Of a DNA stretch of 64,000 bases, positions 35,834 to 44,302 are shown in pieces. Numbering within the stretch: the stretch's first letter is position 1; each line of letters starts with the position of its first letter. Below the pieces are notes generated by a model. It was not told where the DNA came from, did not search any database, and saw only the letters and a list, made by a program, of their open reading frames with translations. A program made the position numbers and the translations under genes. Source of the DNA: JBOFFC01 sp051648405 (GTDB lineage Bacteria; Planctomycetota; Planctomycetia; Pirellulales; Lacipirellulaceae); the NCBI GenBank assembly GCA_051648405.1, contig JBOFFC010000159.1:1-64000 (forward strand), given 5' to 3'.

Positions 35834-36553
35834 TCAGTAGACGATCGCCAGCTCGAGCCCGAGCGAATCGCGGGGCGGAGCGTTCGGGAGCGACGTCGCT
35901 TCTCCGCGGGCGACTCGCAACGCCGTGGTCCACGCCGCTAGGGCGTCGAGCGCGTCGTCCCCCTTCACTCCTCGATTCGACCGCGCACGATCGACAAACG
36001 ACCGGGTGACGGACACGCCGAACGTCGCGGCGAGGGCGCGTTCCCGGCGTTCGATGCCTTCGGCGGTCTTCTTGCTCGCGACGATCGCCGACCCCGCCAA
36101 TCGCGCGAAGCACAGTTCGGGGTGGGTCTCGATCACACGCCCGCTCAGGTCGGGGCAATTCTCGAGCGCGAGACGCACTTCGCGGATCTTGGGGACGATG
36201 TTCCAAGCCTGGAGCGAGAGCTTCTTGCCGCAGGCTTCGAGCGAGGCGTCGCAAGCCGCCCGGTAGTCTGACGCCGCAAGGACTGCGGCAGCGGGAACGC
36301 TGAACACACTCGTGCAGCGGGGCCAGCCGAGCGCTCGGCGGGCCAGGGCGTCGCACTCACGGTCGCCGCCATCGGCTAGGCCAAGCGGGCTGTCGATGGC
36401 CCACGTCACAACACCGGGCCACGCCGCCACGAGCGCTTCGAAGCGGGGGGCGAACACGGGGCGAGGATCGAAGGAGTGCGTAGAGCCAATCGCCGCGATC
36501 CAGCCGCCGCGGGCGCCATCGACCCCCGCGACGAGCGCCCCACCGTCGCTCAC
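35834..36553 (-). CDS. DUF429 family predicted RNase H-fold nuclease
   Basis: This 239-residue protein has the DUF429 blocks: GVDGARGGWIAA at the N-terminus, AIDSPLGLADGG near residue 53, IETHPELCFARLAGS near 140, SKKTAEGIERRERAL, and DDALDALAAWTTA near the C-terminus. The spaced Asp/Glu residues resemble an RNase H-like metal site. Function is not established for the family. Its ATG overlaps the queD stop by 4 bp, so it is translationally coupled to queD. Confidence 0.82.
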   Translation of the reverse strand: MSDGGALVAGVDGARGGWIAAIGSTHSFDPRPVFAPRFEALVAAWPGVVTWAIDSPLGLADGGDRECDALARRALGWPRCTSVFSVPAAAVLAASDYRAACDASLEACGKKLSLQAWNIVPKIREVRLALENCPDLSGRVIETHPELCFARLAGSAIVASKKTAEGIERRERALAATFGVSVTRSFVDRARSNRGVKGDDALDALAAWTTALRVARGEATSLPNAPPRDSLGLELAIVY

Positions 36554-37035
36554 ACGCCCTGCGTCGCGGCGGGCTGCTTCGTTCCTCCCAGGCGCGAGCG
36601 GTCGCGGCTGTCTGCGACCCAGTCCTCGCGCGTGTAGGTGATCACCGATGAATCGGTTTCGCGGACCTCGATCTCCTTGAGGCGGAACCCCATGGCGGTG
36701 ATCTCGGTGAATAGCATGAAGGCGAGGTTCTCGACGCTCGTCGGGGCGTCGAACTCCTTGAAGCGGAACGACTCGCCGGTGCGACGTTCGTGCTCCTTAA
36801 GCGTCTCGTAGAGCGGGTCGTTCACGTTGACCAGCATCGCGTGGTCGTAGAACTCTTTGAGGTGTGGCTCGACCTTGGCGTCGAAGTCGCCGAACAGCGT
36901 CGTCAGCGCGCCGGTCCGCTCGACCTCGAAGTGGCACAGCAAGCCATAGCGGTGGCCGTGGAGGTTGCGGCACTTGTCGGCCAGCTCCTCGTTGCGGTGT
37001 GCCGCGTAGAACTTGTATTCCTTTTGGATCAGCAT
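36550..37035 (-). CDS. queD: 6-carboxytetrahydropterin synthase (QueD/PTPS)
   Basis: This 161-residue pterin enzyme has zinc His residues in FYAAHRN and HGHRYGL, the catalytic Cys in DKCRNLHGH, and a later DHAMLVN with catalytic His. It converts dihydroneopterin triphosphate to carboxytetrahydropterin in the queuosine/preQ0 route, or to a related pterin. It follows folE, which makes its substrate, and overlaps the DUF429 gene. The C-terminal 20 residues are longer than typical (QueD about 120-140). Confidence 0.9.
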   Translation of the reverse strand: MLIQKEYKFYAAHRNEELADKCRNLHGHRYGLLCHFEVERTGALTTLFGDFDAKVEPHLKEFYDHAMLVNVNDPLYETLKEHERRTGESFRFKEFDAPTSVENLAFMLFTEITAMGFRLKEIEVRETDSSVITYTREDWVADSRDRSRLGGTKQPAATQGV

Positions 37036-37134
37036 CGGTCGATGGCGGAAGGGGGAAGGAGATGACAGGACGAGGATACCAGGAGGGGAGTTTGGTTGCT
37101 GCCAGATTCCGCACTCCGCACTCCGCATCCGGCG

Positions 37135-37932
37135 TCAGCCGCGGGTGATCAGCGACATCACTTCGGCACGGCTCGACTGGTTGGTCCGGAAGACCCCCCG
37201 CAGGGCGCTGGTGATCGTCTTGGTGCCCGGCTTCTTGATGCCGCGGATCGACATGCACGAGTGCTCGGCCTCGACCACGACGGCGACGCCGGCCGACTCG
37301 AGCTCTTCCTCGATCATGTCGGCGATGCTCTGCGTCATCCGCTCTTGGACCTGCGGGCGTCGCGAGACTTCATCGACGACGCGGGCCAGCTTGCTGAGCC
37401 CCGTCACACGGCCGTTGGGGAGGTAGCCGACGTGCGCGACGCCGCGGAAAGGCAGCAGGTGGTGCTCGCACATGCTGGTGAACGGGATGTCGCGCACCAG
37501 GACGAGCTCGTCGTAGCTCTCGGGGAACGTGACCCGCAGGTGCCGACGCGGGTCGGTGTGCAGTCCGGCGAACATCTCGGCGTACATCTTCGCGACGCGA
37601 CGCGGCGTCTCGATCAACCCGTCGCGGTCGGGGTCCTCGCCGACCGCCTTGAGGATCGTGCGAACGGCGCCCTTGATCGCCTCGAAATCGACCCCCGGGA
37701 ACTCGGCTTGCATGGCGGCTGTCGCGGTGGTTGCTTCGTGATGGAGACGCTCGTCGTCGCACTCGCGGGCAGCGTCGCCGAGCTCGACTCGCGGACCGGC
37801 GACACCGAGTGAGACGTGTGGCCCCTTCGCGACCAAAGTCCCGCGCGCGACCGACGAGGGGTTTCCGATTCCGGGGGTGCGGCCGCTCGCGCAGGTGGTT
37901 TGCGTAGCGCCGTTTTCAGGAGCCATTGGCAT
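37135..37932 (-). CDS. folE: GTP cyclohydrolase I
   Basis: This enzyme converts GTP to dihydroneopterin triphosphate. It has SMCEHHLLPFRGVAHVGY with zinc Cys and His, GLSKLARVVDEVSRRPQVQE, and the late zinc Cys in EAEHSCMSIRG. The start is uncertain: the ATG at 37932 has GGAG 8 bases upstream and gives 265 residues, while the ATG at 37713 gives the 192-residue core beginning MQAEFPGVDFEAIK, close to the usual family length. The extra 73 residues have weaker codon bias. It heads a folE-queD-DUF429 operon. Confidence 0.93.
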   Translation of the reverse strand: MPMAPENGATQTTCASGRTPGIGNPSSVARGTLVAKGPHVSLGVAGPRVELGDAARECDDERLHHEATTATAAMQAEFPGVDFEAIKGAVRTILKAVGEDPDRDGLIETPRRVAKMYAEMFAGLHTDPRRHLRVTFPESYDELVLVRDIPFTSMCEHHLLPFRGVAHVGYLPNGRVTGLSKLARVVDEVSRRPQVQERMTQSIADMIEEELESAGVAVVVEAEHSCMSIRGIKKPGTKTITSALRGVFRTNQSSRAEVMSLITRG

Positions 37933-38310
37933 GCTTCGGTCTCCGTGTGTTTGAGGACGGCTCACGCACGTTTCGTGGGCGACCGCGTCCCGTCAATTGG
38001 GCAGAACCGTCAAGCATGAGGCGGCGTGCTGCCCCGCCTGAACCGGGCTTGCCGAGGCCCAAGGGGGCAGAACTCGGAGGCCCGGGGGGCACGACGCGGC
38101 GACCGCTTGCGAACGCGAAACTTTAGGGGTCGGTGGCCCGAGGACAAGCCCTCGGAGGGCTCGAAGTCGGGGTCCCGGCAGCGGTTTTCGACCGGCTCCC
38201 GCGGTAGCCGACGACTCGCTTTTGCGGCTCCCCTCGGAACCGCCTCGAACGGGACACTTTAACATCCGCCGAGGCAAGCGTCTCGCGGGCGCGGGGGCGC
38301 GTGAAACGAC
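37933..38310. other. Intergenic region with small hairpins
   Basis: This precedes folE and follows the end of the peroxiredoxin gene. It contains CCGAGG-ACAAGC-CCTCGG near 38139 and several CGG-rich short inverted stretches but no recognised gene or RNA. The folE promoter should lie at the left end. Confidence 0.4.
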
Positions 38311-38348
38311 ATCGCCCGGCGGCGCCACGCGGGGCGCCACCGGGCGAT
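38311..38348 (-). terminator. Hairpin downstream of peroxiredoxin gene
   Basis: A 16-bp stem with one mismatch, ATCGCCCGGCGGCGCC and GGCGCCACCGGGCGAT, with a 6-base loop, sits 27 bp past the peroxiredoxin stop. There is no U-run on that strand (GTCGTTTCAC), so it may work as a transcript-end or stabilising hairpin rather than a classic intrinsic terminator. Confidence 0.55.
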
Positions 38349-38374
38349 CGATGGTTCGATCTGCGGGCAAGGCG

Positions 38375-38974
38375 TCAGGCCTTCGTCGCGTACTCGTTCT
38401 CGAAGAACGACTTGCTGCCGTCGATCGTCGGCTTGATGGTGCTCGAGCCCTGCTTCCAGTTCGCCGGGCAGACCTCGCCGTTCTTCTCGAAGTACTGCAG
38501 CGCCTCGACTATCCGCAGGGCCTCGTCAACGCTCCGACCCAGCGGCAGGTCGTTGACCAGTTGGTGGCGGACGATCCCCTTTTGGTCGATCAGGAACAGG
38601 CCGCGGAGGGCGATGCCGCCGGGGAGCAGCACGCCGTACGAGTCGCTGATCGACTTGCTGAGGTCGGCGACCAGCGGGTAGTGGGTCTTGCCGATCCCCC
38701 CCTTGTCGCGCGGTGTCTGTGTCCACGCGAAGTGCGTGAACTGGCTGTCAATCGAAACGCCCAGGATCTGCACCCCCAGCTTCTCGAACTCTGCCGCGCG
38801 GTCGGAGAAGGCGATGATCTCGGTCGGGCAGACGAACGTGAAGTCGAGCGGCCAGAAGAACAGCAGCACGTGCTTGCCGCGGTAGTCGGAGAGCTTGACC
38901 TCTTTGAACTGCCCGTCGGGCATGACCGCCTGGGCGGCGAAGTCGGGGGCTTCTTGTTGGACGAGCGAGCTCAT
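38375..38974 (-). CDS. 2-Cys peroxiredoxin (AhpC/Prx1 type)
   Basis: This 199-residue peroxidase has the peroxidatic site DFTFVCPTE near residue 50 and resolving VCPANW near 170, the typical 2-Cys arrangement, and ends near the YF-containing tail. It reduces hydrogen peroxide and organic peroxides using a thioredoxin-like partner. No reductase gene (ahpF) is adjacent. The tail FFENEYATKA lacks the usual YF sensitivity motif. Confidence 0.94.
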   Translation of the reverse strand: MSSLVQQEAPDFAAQAVMPDGQFKEVKLSDYRGKHVLLFFWPLDFTFVCPTEIIAFSDRAAEFEKLGVQILGVSIDSQFTHFAWTQTPRDKGGIGKTHYPLVADLSKSISDSYGVLLPGGIALRGLFLIDQKGIVRHQLVNDLPLGRSVDEALRIVEALQYFEKNGEVCPANWKQGSSTIKPTIDGSKSFFENEYATKA

Positions 38975-39062
38975 GGCGGGGGTCCTTGGCGGGGCAGGAG
39001 GCGGAGGACCACTAGTTTAGCGCCCTCGGCCACGATCGGCGAGCGGGGGCGCGAGCCCCGAG

Positions 39063-39153
39063 AGGCGAGCCGGCAGCGCAAGCCGTCGGAGTGATTGACG
39101 CGAGTAAACGGTTGAGCCCCGGTAGGCTGGGCGACGACTCCGCCGGCTCGCCT
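39063..39153. repeat. Dispersed palindromic repeat, copy 2
   Basis: A 91-bp element bounded by AGGCGAGCCGGC and GCCGGCTCGCCT (perfect 12-bp inverted ends), with GTCGGAGTGATTG inside, as in copy 1 at 19704. Its right edge touches the stop codon of the photolyase gene. Confidence 0.75.
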
Positions 39154-40720
39154 ACGAGCGCTTCGGCGACTCGGCCGCCAGCCGCTCGCGCAGCTCGGTC
39201 GCTTGCCGGCGGATCACGCCGAGCTCGTCGGCGTCCTTCCGGTCGAGGTTCTTCACTTGCAGCGCCATGCGGTGGTTCTTGCGAAGCAGGTCCTGATGAC
39301 GGTCGAGGAAGTCCCAGTACAGCGTTGTGAACGGGCAAGCCGTCGGGCCGACCGCGACGTCGGGCTTGTAGCGGCACCCCGCGCAATAGTTGCTCATCCG
39401 CTGGATGTACTTGCCGGTGGCGGCGTAGGGCTTGCTCGCCATCACGCCGCCGTCTGCGTACTGCGACATGCCGAGCGTGTTGGGGAGCTCGACCCACTCG
39501 ACCGCATCGACGTAGACGGCCAGGTACCACTCGTGGACCCGCTTCGGATCGACCCCCAGCAGCATCGAGAACAGGCCGGTGACCATCAGCCGCTGGATGT
39601 GGTGGGCGTACCCGTAGCGGAGCGTCTGCCCGATCGCCTGGCGGAGGCACTCGATGTCGGTTTCGCCCGACCAGTAGAAGGGGGGGAGCGGGTGGTGGGC
39701 GTCGAGCCCGTTCCGCTCGACGTAGCCCGGCATGTGCAGCCAGTAAACGCCGCGGACGTACTCCCGCCAGCCGAGGACCTGGCGGACAAAGCCCTCGACC
39801 GCGGCGAGTGGCGCTAGGCCGTCGGTGTACGCCCGCTCGGCGGCGGCGACCGCTTCGCGCGGGTCGAGCAGCTTCAGGTTCAGCGCCACCGACAGTCGCG
39901 AGTGGTAGAGCCACGGCTCGTCGGTCCACATCGCGTCCTGGTAATCGCCGAACGCCGCGAGCCGGTGGGAGACAAAGTCGTCGAGCGCCCGCTTGGCGTC
40001 GCTTGGCGTCACGGGCCAGTCGAAGTCGGCGACCTCACCCGGGTGCTTCGCGAAGCGCTTGGCGACCAGTTCGAGCACCTCGCGCGTTGTCTCGTCCGGC
40101 TCAAACCGCCGCGGCGCGGGCAGCGCCCCCGGGCCCTTCTTGCCGAAGGCGCCGCGGTTCTCTTTATCGTAGTTCCAAGCGCCTCCCGCGGGTTTGCCCG
40201 CTTCCATCAACACGCCGAAGCGCTTGCGCTGCTCGCGGTAGAAGTACTCGAGCCGCACCTCTTTGCGGCCCGACGCGTGGCGGGCGAAGTCCGCGGGGGT
40301 GGTGTAGAAGTGCAGGTCGTCGAGGACCGCCAGTTCGAGGCCGTGCTCCGCGGCGACGCCCCGCAGCGCTTCGAGCACACGCCACTCGCCCGGGAGCACA
40401 ACCGCCAGCCGCTCGGGCCTCAGGCGGCGGATGGCGTCGGCGAGTGCGGCGGCGAGCGTTTCGGTCGCTGCGCTCTGCCGCGTCGGGTTGGCCGGCAGTT
40501 CGCGGTAGTCAACCGTCCAGCCGCTCGCGCGGAGTTCGTCGCGGAAGTGCCGCATCGCCGCGAGGAACAGGGCGATCCGCGCTTTGTGCGTCCAGACGTG
40601 CGTCGATTCCTCGGCGACCTCCGCCATCCAGACGACGTCGCTCGCCGGGTCGAAGCCGCCCCAAAGCACCGACCTTCGGTCGTGCTGATCGCCAAGAACG
40701 ATCGCCAGCGTTCTGGTCAT
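39152..40720 (-). CDS. Cryptochrome/photolyase with FeS cluster (FeS-BCP, PhrB/CryB-like)
   Basis: This 522-residue protein opens RTLAIVLGDQ, typical of the prokaryotic (6-4) photolyase/CryB group, whose antenna is often a lumazine. Four Cys of the 4Fe-4S site are expected; CAGC near residue 446 and TACPFTTLYW near 463 are seen. FAD-binding blocks include YQDAMWTDEPWLYHSRLSVA and YGYAHHIQRLMVTGLFSMLL. Its likely role is light-driven repair of (6-4) photoproducts or blue-light sensing. A TTG just upstream is also in frame. It lies next to the class II photolyase gene, both leftward. Confidence 0.9.
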   Translation of the reverse strand: MTRTLAIVLGDQHDRRSVLWGGFDPASDVVWMAEVAEESTHVWTHKARIALFLAAMRHFRDELRASGWTVDYRELPANPTRQSAATETLAAALADAIRRLRPERLAVVLPGEWRVLEALRGVAAEHGLELAVLDDLHFYTTPADFARHASGRKEVRLEYFYREQRKRFGVLMEAGKPAGGAWNYDKENRGAFGKKGPGALPAPRRFEPDETTREVLELVAKRFAKHPGEVADFDWPVTPSDAKRALDDFVSHRLAAFGDYQDAMWTDEPWLYHSRLSVALNLKLLDPREAVAAAERAYTDGLAPLAAVEGFVRQVLGWREYVRGVYWLHMPGYVERNGLDAHHPLPPFYWSGETDIECLRQAIGQTLRYGYAHHIQRLMVTGLFSMLLGVDPKRVHEWYLAVYVDAVEWVELPNTLGMSQYADGGVMASKPYAATGKYIQRMSNYCAGCRYKPDVAVGPTACPFTTLYWDFLDRHQDLLRKNHRMALQVKNLDRKDADELGVIRRQATELRERLAAESPKRS

Positions 40721-40725
40721 CAAGG

Positions 40726-40961
40726 CTCACCACGGAGGACACAGAGAGCACGGAGAAAAAGAAATGAAACCACAGATGAACACGGATGAAGCGAATGACC
40801 AAGCACCAATGACCAAAGGGAGAGGGCAGCGGGCAGTGGGCAGCAGGCAGTAATGCAACAGCCTTTGGTCATTGGTGCTTGGTCATTGGGATTTCTCCCA
40901 TCTGCGTTCATCCGCGCTTCGCCCCCGTCGCTTCTCCGTGCTCGGGGTCCTCTGTGGTGAG
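40726..40961. repeat. Nested palindromic repeat between photolyase genes
   Basis: A perfect 26-bp inverted repeat (40794-40819 with 40862-40887) reads AATGACCAAGCACCAATGAC then CAAAGG. Around it are imperfect outer arms: CTCACCACGGAGGAC with AGCACGGAGAA on the left, their inverse on the right ending GTGGTGAG, and GATGAACACGGATGAAG-like blocks. In the centre is a degenerate 7-bp tandem repeat (GGGCAGC/GGGCAGT). The whole is mostly noncoding. Similar sequence is common in planctomycete intergenic regions. Confidence 0.85.
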
Positions 40962-40967
40962 CCGTCG

Positions 40968-42485
40968 TCAAAAGAGCGAACGTTCGGGCTCCGCCGCGTA
41001 GCGCTTCAGGTACTGCTTGACGCTCACCTTGCGGGCCGTGTTCTCGCTCGACATGTAGCGGATCATGCCGAACACCGGCCGCTGCGGCGCCCACGGCCGG
41101 TCGTAGCGGCCCAGGACCCAGAAGATGCCCGAGTAGCTGTTGGGATCGCGGCCGTCGAGCGCGTACTTGTTGTTGAGCTCGATCATGATCCGCGCCGCCT
41201 CGCGCGGCGACTCGGACCACTGCAGGATCTTCTTCCCCCACAGCATCCGCAGGTAGTTGTGGACCCGCCCCTCGCGGACAAGTTGCCGCTGGGCCGCGTT
41301 CCACAGCTCGTCGTGCGTCCGTGAGTGCTCGAACTCGTCGAGCGTGTAGAGGTGTTCGCGGGGGTCGTTGGCGTGCTCGCCGAGCGTCTTCTGGACCCAC
41401 TCGGGGAGCGATTCGTAGCGGTCGTGATCGCGGCGCTTCGACGCCATGTTGAAGCCCACTTCGCGCCACGTCAGCAGCTCGTCGAGGAACGACTCGGCCG
41501 TCGGACTCATCCCCCACCACCCGGAGCTCGACCCCGTGACCTTCTTCGCCACGCGGTCGGGGGTCCAGCCTTCGCGCCGGCAAAGCTCGTCGAACGCCTC
41601 GTGGGCCGATAGGTGACCCCAGTGCAACGCGAAGGACAGCTCGCTGGCGGCCTGCTCTTCGGGCTGGCCACGTTTCTCCCCGTAGACCTCGAGCCGTCGA
41701 TCGAGGAACCGCTCGAGGTCCGCCCGTGTCGCCTTCCAGCCCCCCGGTTGCTCGATCGACTTCACGGCGTGGTCGATCGGCAGCCTTGCCGCGAGCGCGC
41801 GGGGGTCGTCGAGGTCGGCGCCGGAGACGGCCGGCCAGCGCTCGGCGATACGCTCCAGAAAGCCGTCCGCCGACGGAAGGTCGAGCCCGGTCAGCGGGTC
41901 GGCGCTCGGCGTCTCGGCGAGGTGCGGCAGCAGCTCCTTTTGCAAGTGTCGGCGGAAGTCGAACGCTCGGCCGAACACGCGGTCGGTCGCGTGCATCGGG
42001 TAGAGGCCGTTCGAATCGACGAGCTCGAACCGGCAAGAGATCGAGCGGGCCGCGGCGCGCGTCTGCGCCGGCAAGAAGAACGTCGGGTAATCGTCGCCAA
42101 CGACCACCGCGGCCTCGGCGGCGAGCGCCGCGAGCAACCCCGCACCGTCGCCGCGCGCCGGTTCGACGTAGGGGTGGTACACGACCCCCGGACAGCTTGC
42201 GAACGCGTCGCGGTTGTCGCGCATCCCCTCGACAACATGCGTGTGGAAGCGGTCGCTCGCCCAGCGGTAATCGACGCGGAGGGCTTCGAGCACCACCAGC
42301 GGCAAGCGCATGGCCCGCGCCCAGTCGATCGCGCGATCGAGCGCGAAGTTCCAGCGCGGGCGGCGGAAAGCGGTCATCCAGTAGAGGACGCACCGGCCGC
42401 CGCCGTTCACCTGCGCAGCGCTGGCGTGCCCCCGGCGCACGCGGATCGCGGGGACCGTCGAAGCGAGTTCCTCGGTGTCAAGCAC
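40968..42485 (-). CDS. Class II deoxyribodipyrimidine photolyase
   Basis: This 505-residue flavoenzyme has the class II signature blocks NYLRMLWGKKILQWSESPRE, NNKYALDGRDPNSYSGIFWV and LGRYDRPWAPQRPVFGMIRY, with an N-terminal antenna domain from VLYWMTAFRR. It repairs cyclobutane pyrimidine dimers with blue/UVA light using FAD. The start is GTG at 42485. It is next to an FeS-type photolyase, giving the cell two evolutionarily distant light-dependent repair enzymes in one locus. Confidence 0.93.
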   Translation of the reverse strand: MLDTEELASTVPAIRVRRGHASAAQVNGGGRCVLYWMTAFRRPRWNFALDRAIDWARAMRLPLVVLEALRVDYRWASDRFHTHVVEGMRDNRDAFASCPGVVYHPYVEPARGDGAGLLAALAAEAAVVVGDDYPTFFLPAQTRAAARSISCRFELVDSNGLYPMHATDRVFGRAFDFRRHLQKELLPHLAETPSADPLTGLDLPSADGFLERIAERWPAVSGADLDDPRALAARLPIDHAVKSIEQPGGWKATRADLERFLDRRLEVYGEKRGQPEEQAASELSFALHWGHLSAHEAFDELCRREGWTPDRVAKKVTGSSSGWWGMSPTAESFLDELLTWREVGFNMASKRRDHDRYESLPEWVQKTLGEHANDPREHLYTLDEFEHSRTHDELWNAAQRQLVREGRVHNYLRMLWGKKILQWSESPREAARIMIELNNKYALDGRDPNSYSGIFWVLGRYDRPWAPQRPVFGMIRYMSSENTARKVSVKQYLKRYAAEPERSLF

Positions 42486-42513
42486 AGTTCGTTCGTCTCG
42501 CGGCAGGTGATGA

Positions 42514-42553
42514 CGAAAAGAACCCCCGGCGACGCGGGGAGCGCGGCCGGGGG
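42514..42553 (-). terminator. Intrinsic terminator after fasciclin gene 1
   Basis: The stem GCCGGGGG/CCCCCGGC is followed on the minus strand by TTCTTTTCG, about 30 bp past the stop of the fasciclin-domain gene. The stem is strong and the tract is interrupted by one C. Confidence 0.65.
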
Positions 42554-42585
42554 CCCGAAGCGTTGCGAGTTGTAACCGCCGACGA

Positions 42586-43119
42586 CTACGGCATCATCAC
42601 CGAGTCGATTACGTGGATCACCCCATTGGAGCACTCGATGTCGGTGGCGATCACTTTGGCGCCCGACACGGTGACCTCGCCATCCACGACCGAAATAGCG
42701 AGCTTCTTACCGTTGACCGTCTCGGCCTCGGTGAGTCCAACGACGTCGGCGGCGAGCACCTTGCCCGGGACGACGTGGAACGTGAGGATCCCCGCGAGCT
42801 TTTCCTTCGCGTCCGGCTTGAGCAGCGACGCGAGGGCGTCAGCCGGCAGCTTAGCGAAGGCCGCGTCGTTCGGGGCGAAGACCGTGAAAGGCCCCTCGCC
42901 AGAAAGCGTCTCGGCCAGGTCGGCCGCGTTGACAGCCGCGACCAGCGTAGCGAAATCGCCCGCTTCGACGGCGGTTTCAACGATCGTGTGCGTGTGCGCC
43001 TCGCCGGCGGCGTGTGCGGCGGCGTGGTCGTCGTCCTTGCCCGCCTTGCACCCGCAGGTGTCGCAGGCGAACGCCGGGGCAGCAGCGAGGAACAGAGCAG
43101 CGAACAAAAGGCGTGGCAT
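42586..43119 (-). CDS. Secreted fasciclin-domain protein 1
   Basis: This 177-residue protein has a signal peptide MPRLLFAALFLAAAPAFA, then CDTCGCKAG and a His-rich stretch (DDDHAAAHAAGEAHTH) that may bind metal. One FAS1 domain follows at about residues 46-177 with H1 and H2 blocks GPFTVFAPNDAAFAKLP and ILTFHVVPGK, ending GVIHVIDSVMMP. FAS1 proteins mediate cell-surface adhesion. It has the same FAS1 domain as the next gene, so the two are a tandem duplication, but the Cys/His-rich lead is unique to this copy. Confidence 0.9.
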   Translation of the reverse strand: MPRLLFAALFLAAAPAFACDTCGCKAGKDDDHAAAHAAGEAHTHTIVETAVEAGDFATLVAAVNAADLAETLSGEGPFTVFAPNDAAFAKLPADALASLLKPDAKEKLAGILTFHVVPGKVLAADVVGLTEAETVNGKKLAISVVDGEVTVSGAKVIATDIECSNGVIHVIDSVMMP

Positions 43120-43352
43120 GGCGAGTTTCCCGGAGGCCTGATTGGTGGGCGGGGTCGATGACCCCCGACTTCAGGTCATCTATAGGTCGGTAGCCGGGAA
43201 AGGCAAGCCAGTCGCGGCGCTCGGCTACCGACGAACGAGAGGCGGTTTGTCAGCGCTCCGCTCGCCGACTCCGTCCGCGGGGGCAAGCCGTCACGGAAGA
43301 CGATGCTCGGTCGGCGCTTTGCGGCGGTCCGTCGTCAGTACCGAGTCACGAC

Positions 43353-43390
43353 AAAAAAAACCCCGGCCGCGCGGTTGGCGCGGCCGGGGG
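43353..43390 (-). terminator. Intrinsic terminator after fasciclin gene 2
   Basis: On the minus strand CCCCCGGCCGCGC...GCGCGGCCGGGG forms a long GC stem with a short loop and is followed by T8. It lies about 30 bp beyond the stop. This is a textbook Rho-independent terminator. Confidence 0.9.
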
Positions 43391-43419
43391 CTCGTTGCGT
43401 TCTGAGTGAATCGCAGCGC

Positions 43420-43905
43420 CTACGGCATCATCACCGTGTCGATGACGTGGATCACGCCGTTGCCGCACTCGATGTCGGTCTTGATGACCTTGGCGCCCGA
43501 AACGGTCACCACGCCGTCCTTGACCGAGATCGCGAGCTGCTTGCCATTGACCGTGTCGGCCGAGGTCAGGCCCACGACATCGGCGGCCATCACCTTACCG
43601 GGGACGACGTGGAACGTCAGGATCCCGGTGAGCTTCTCCTTGCTCTCCGGCTTGACGAGCGTATCGACCGTGCCGGCGGGGAGCTTGGCGAACGCCTTGT
43701 CGTTCGGGGCGAAGACCGTGAACGGGCCCTCTCCCTTGAGGGTCTCGACCAGGCCGGCGGCCTTGACCGCAGCGACCAGGGTGGTGAAGTCGCCGGCGCC
43801 GACGGCCGTGTCGACGATGTCCTTCGCCGGAGCGGCGGAGGCAACGGGGGTGGTAGAAGCCATAGCGAGTGCTGCGATCAGTGAAAGGCTCGTGAGGAAA
43901 CGCAT
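43420..43905 (-). CDS. Secreted fasciclin-domain protein 2
   Basis: This 161-residue protein has a signal peptide MRFLTSLSLIAALAMAST and a single FAS1 domain with GPFTVFAPNDKAFAKLP and ILTFHVVPGKVMAADVVGL, ending GVIHVIDTVMMP. It is a close paralogue of the upstream-coordinate gene. The ATG at 43905 is chosen: GAAGAAGAG is a good ribosome-binding site at about 4-12 bases and the signal peptide begins there, while the longer frame adds only hydrophilic residues. Confidence 0.9.
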   Translation of the reverse strand: MRFLTSLSLIAALAMASTTPVASAAPAKDIVDTAVGAGDFTTLVAAVKAAGLVETLKGEGPFTVFAPNDKAFAKLPAGTVDTLVKPESKEKLTGILTFHVVPGKVMAADVVGLTSADTVNGKQLAISVKDGVVTVSGAKVIKTDIECGNGVIHVIDTVMMP

Positions 43906-44302
43906 GATCTCTTCTTCGGAAAAAGTCGCGGGACGGGACGACTGCTCTGCCAAGCGGAGAGTCGATCTAAGAAAGACTCTGGCCTGCGATCACCGCACGA
44001 GCGGCGCGGTCGCGCTAAGAACTCGCGACGCCCTGCGGACTTGGTTCGAGTGCAGGGTTATAGGAGGCGAAGAAAATAAGACAAGGCAAGACGCGTTGTC
44101 GCGGGATCGTCGCACGGGCTTCTCTGCGCCCGCCCGGTGCACGCTTGCAACCCGAAACACAAAAGCAGAGGATCGGTAGGAATACTGGCGAGTCGCAGGA
44201 CAGTGCGTCGCGCCGGCAGTGGACCCCCCAATCAGCTCGACGACGCACGCAGCGGTCGCCGACCGCTCGCCAACGCTCTATTACCCGCAAAAGGAACCCC
44301 CC
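43906..44302. other. Divergent intergenic region
   Basis: This lies between the leftward fasciclin gene and the rightward ferritin-like gene and should hold both promoters. AGAAAATAAG near 44068 is AT-rich and could be part of a promoter. Ferritin-like protein has AAAAGGAA before its ATG as ribosome-binding site. Confidence 0.45.

Noticed and set aside
40726..40961. CRISPR array or tandem repeat locus
   Set aside because: The symmetry is of nested inverted repeats with a few short degenerate units; no regular spacer-repeat pattern.
37000..44000. tRNA genes in the intergenic gaps
   Set aside because: No T-arm GGTTCGAATCC-like box was found with matching acceptor sequence in any gap.
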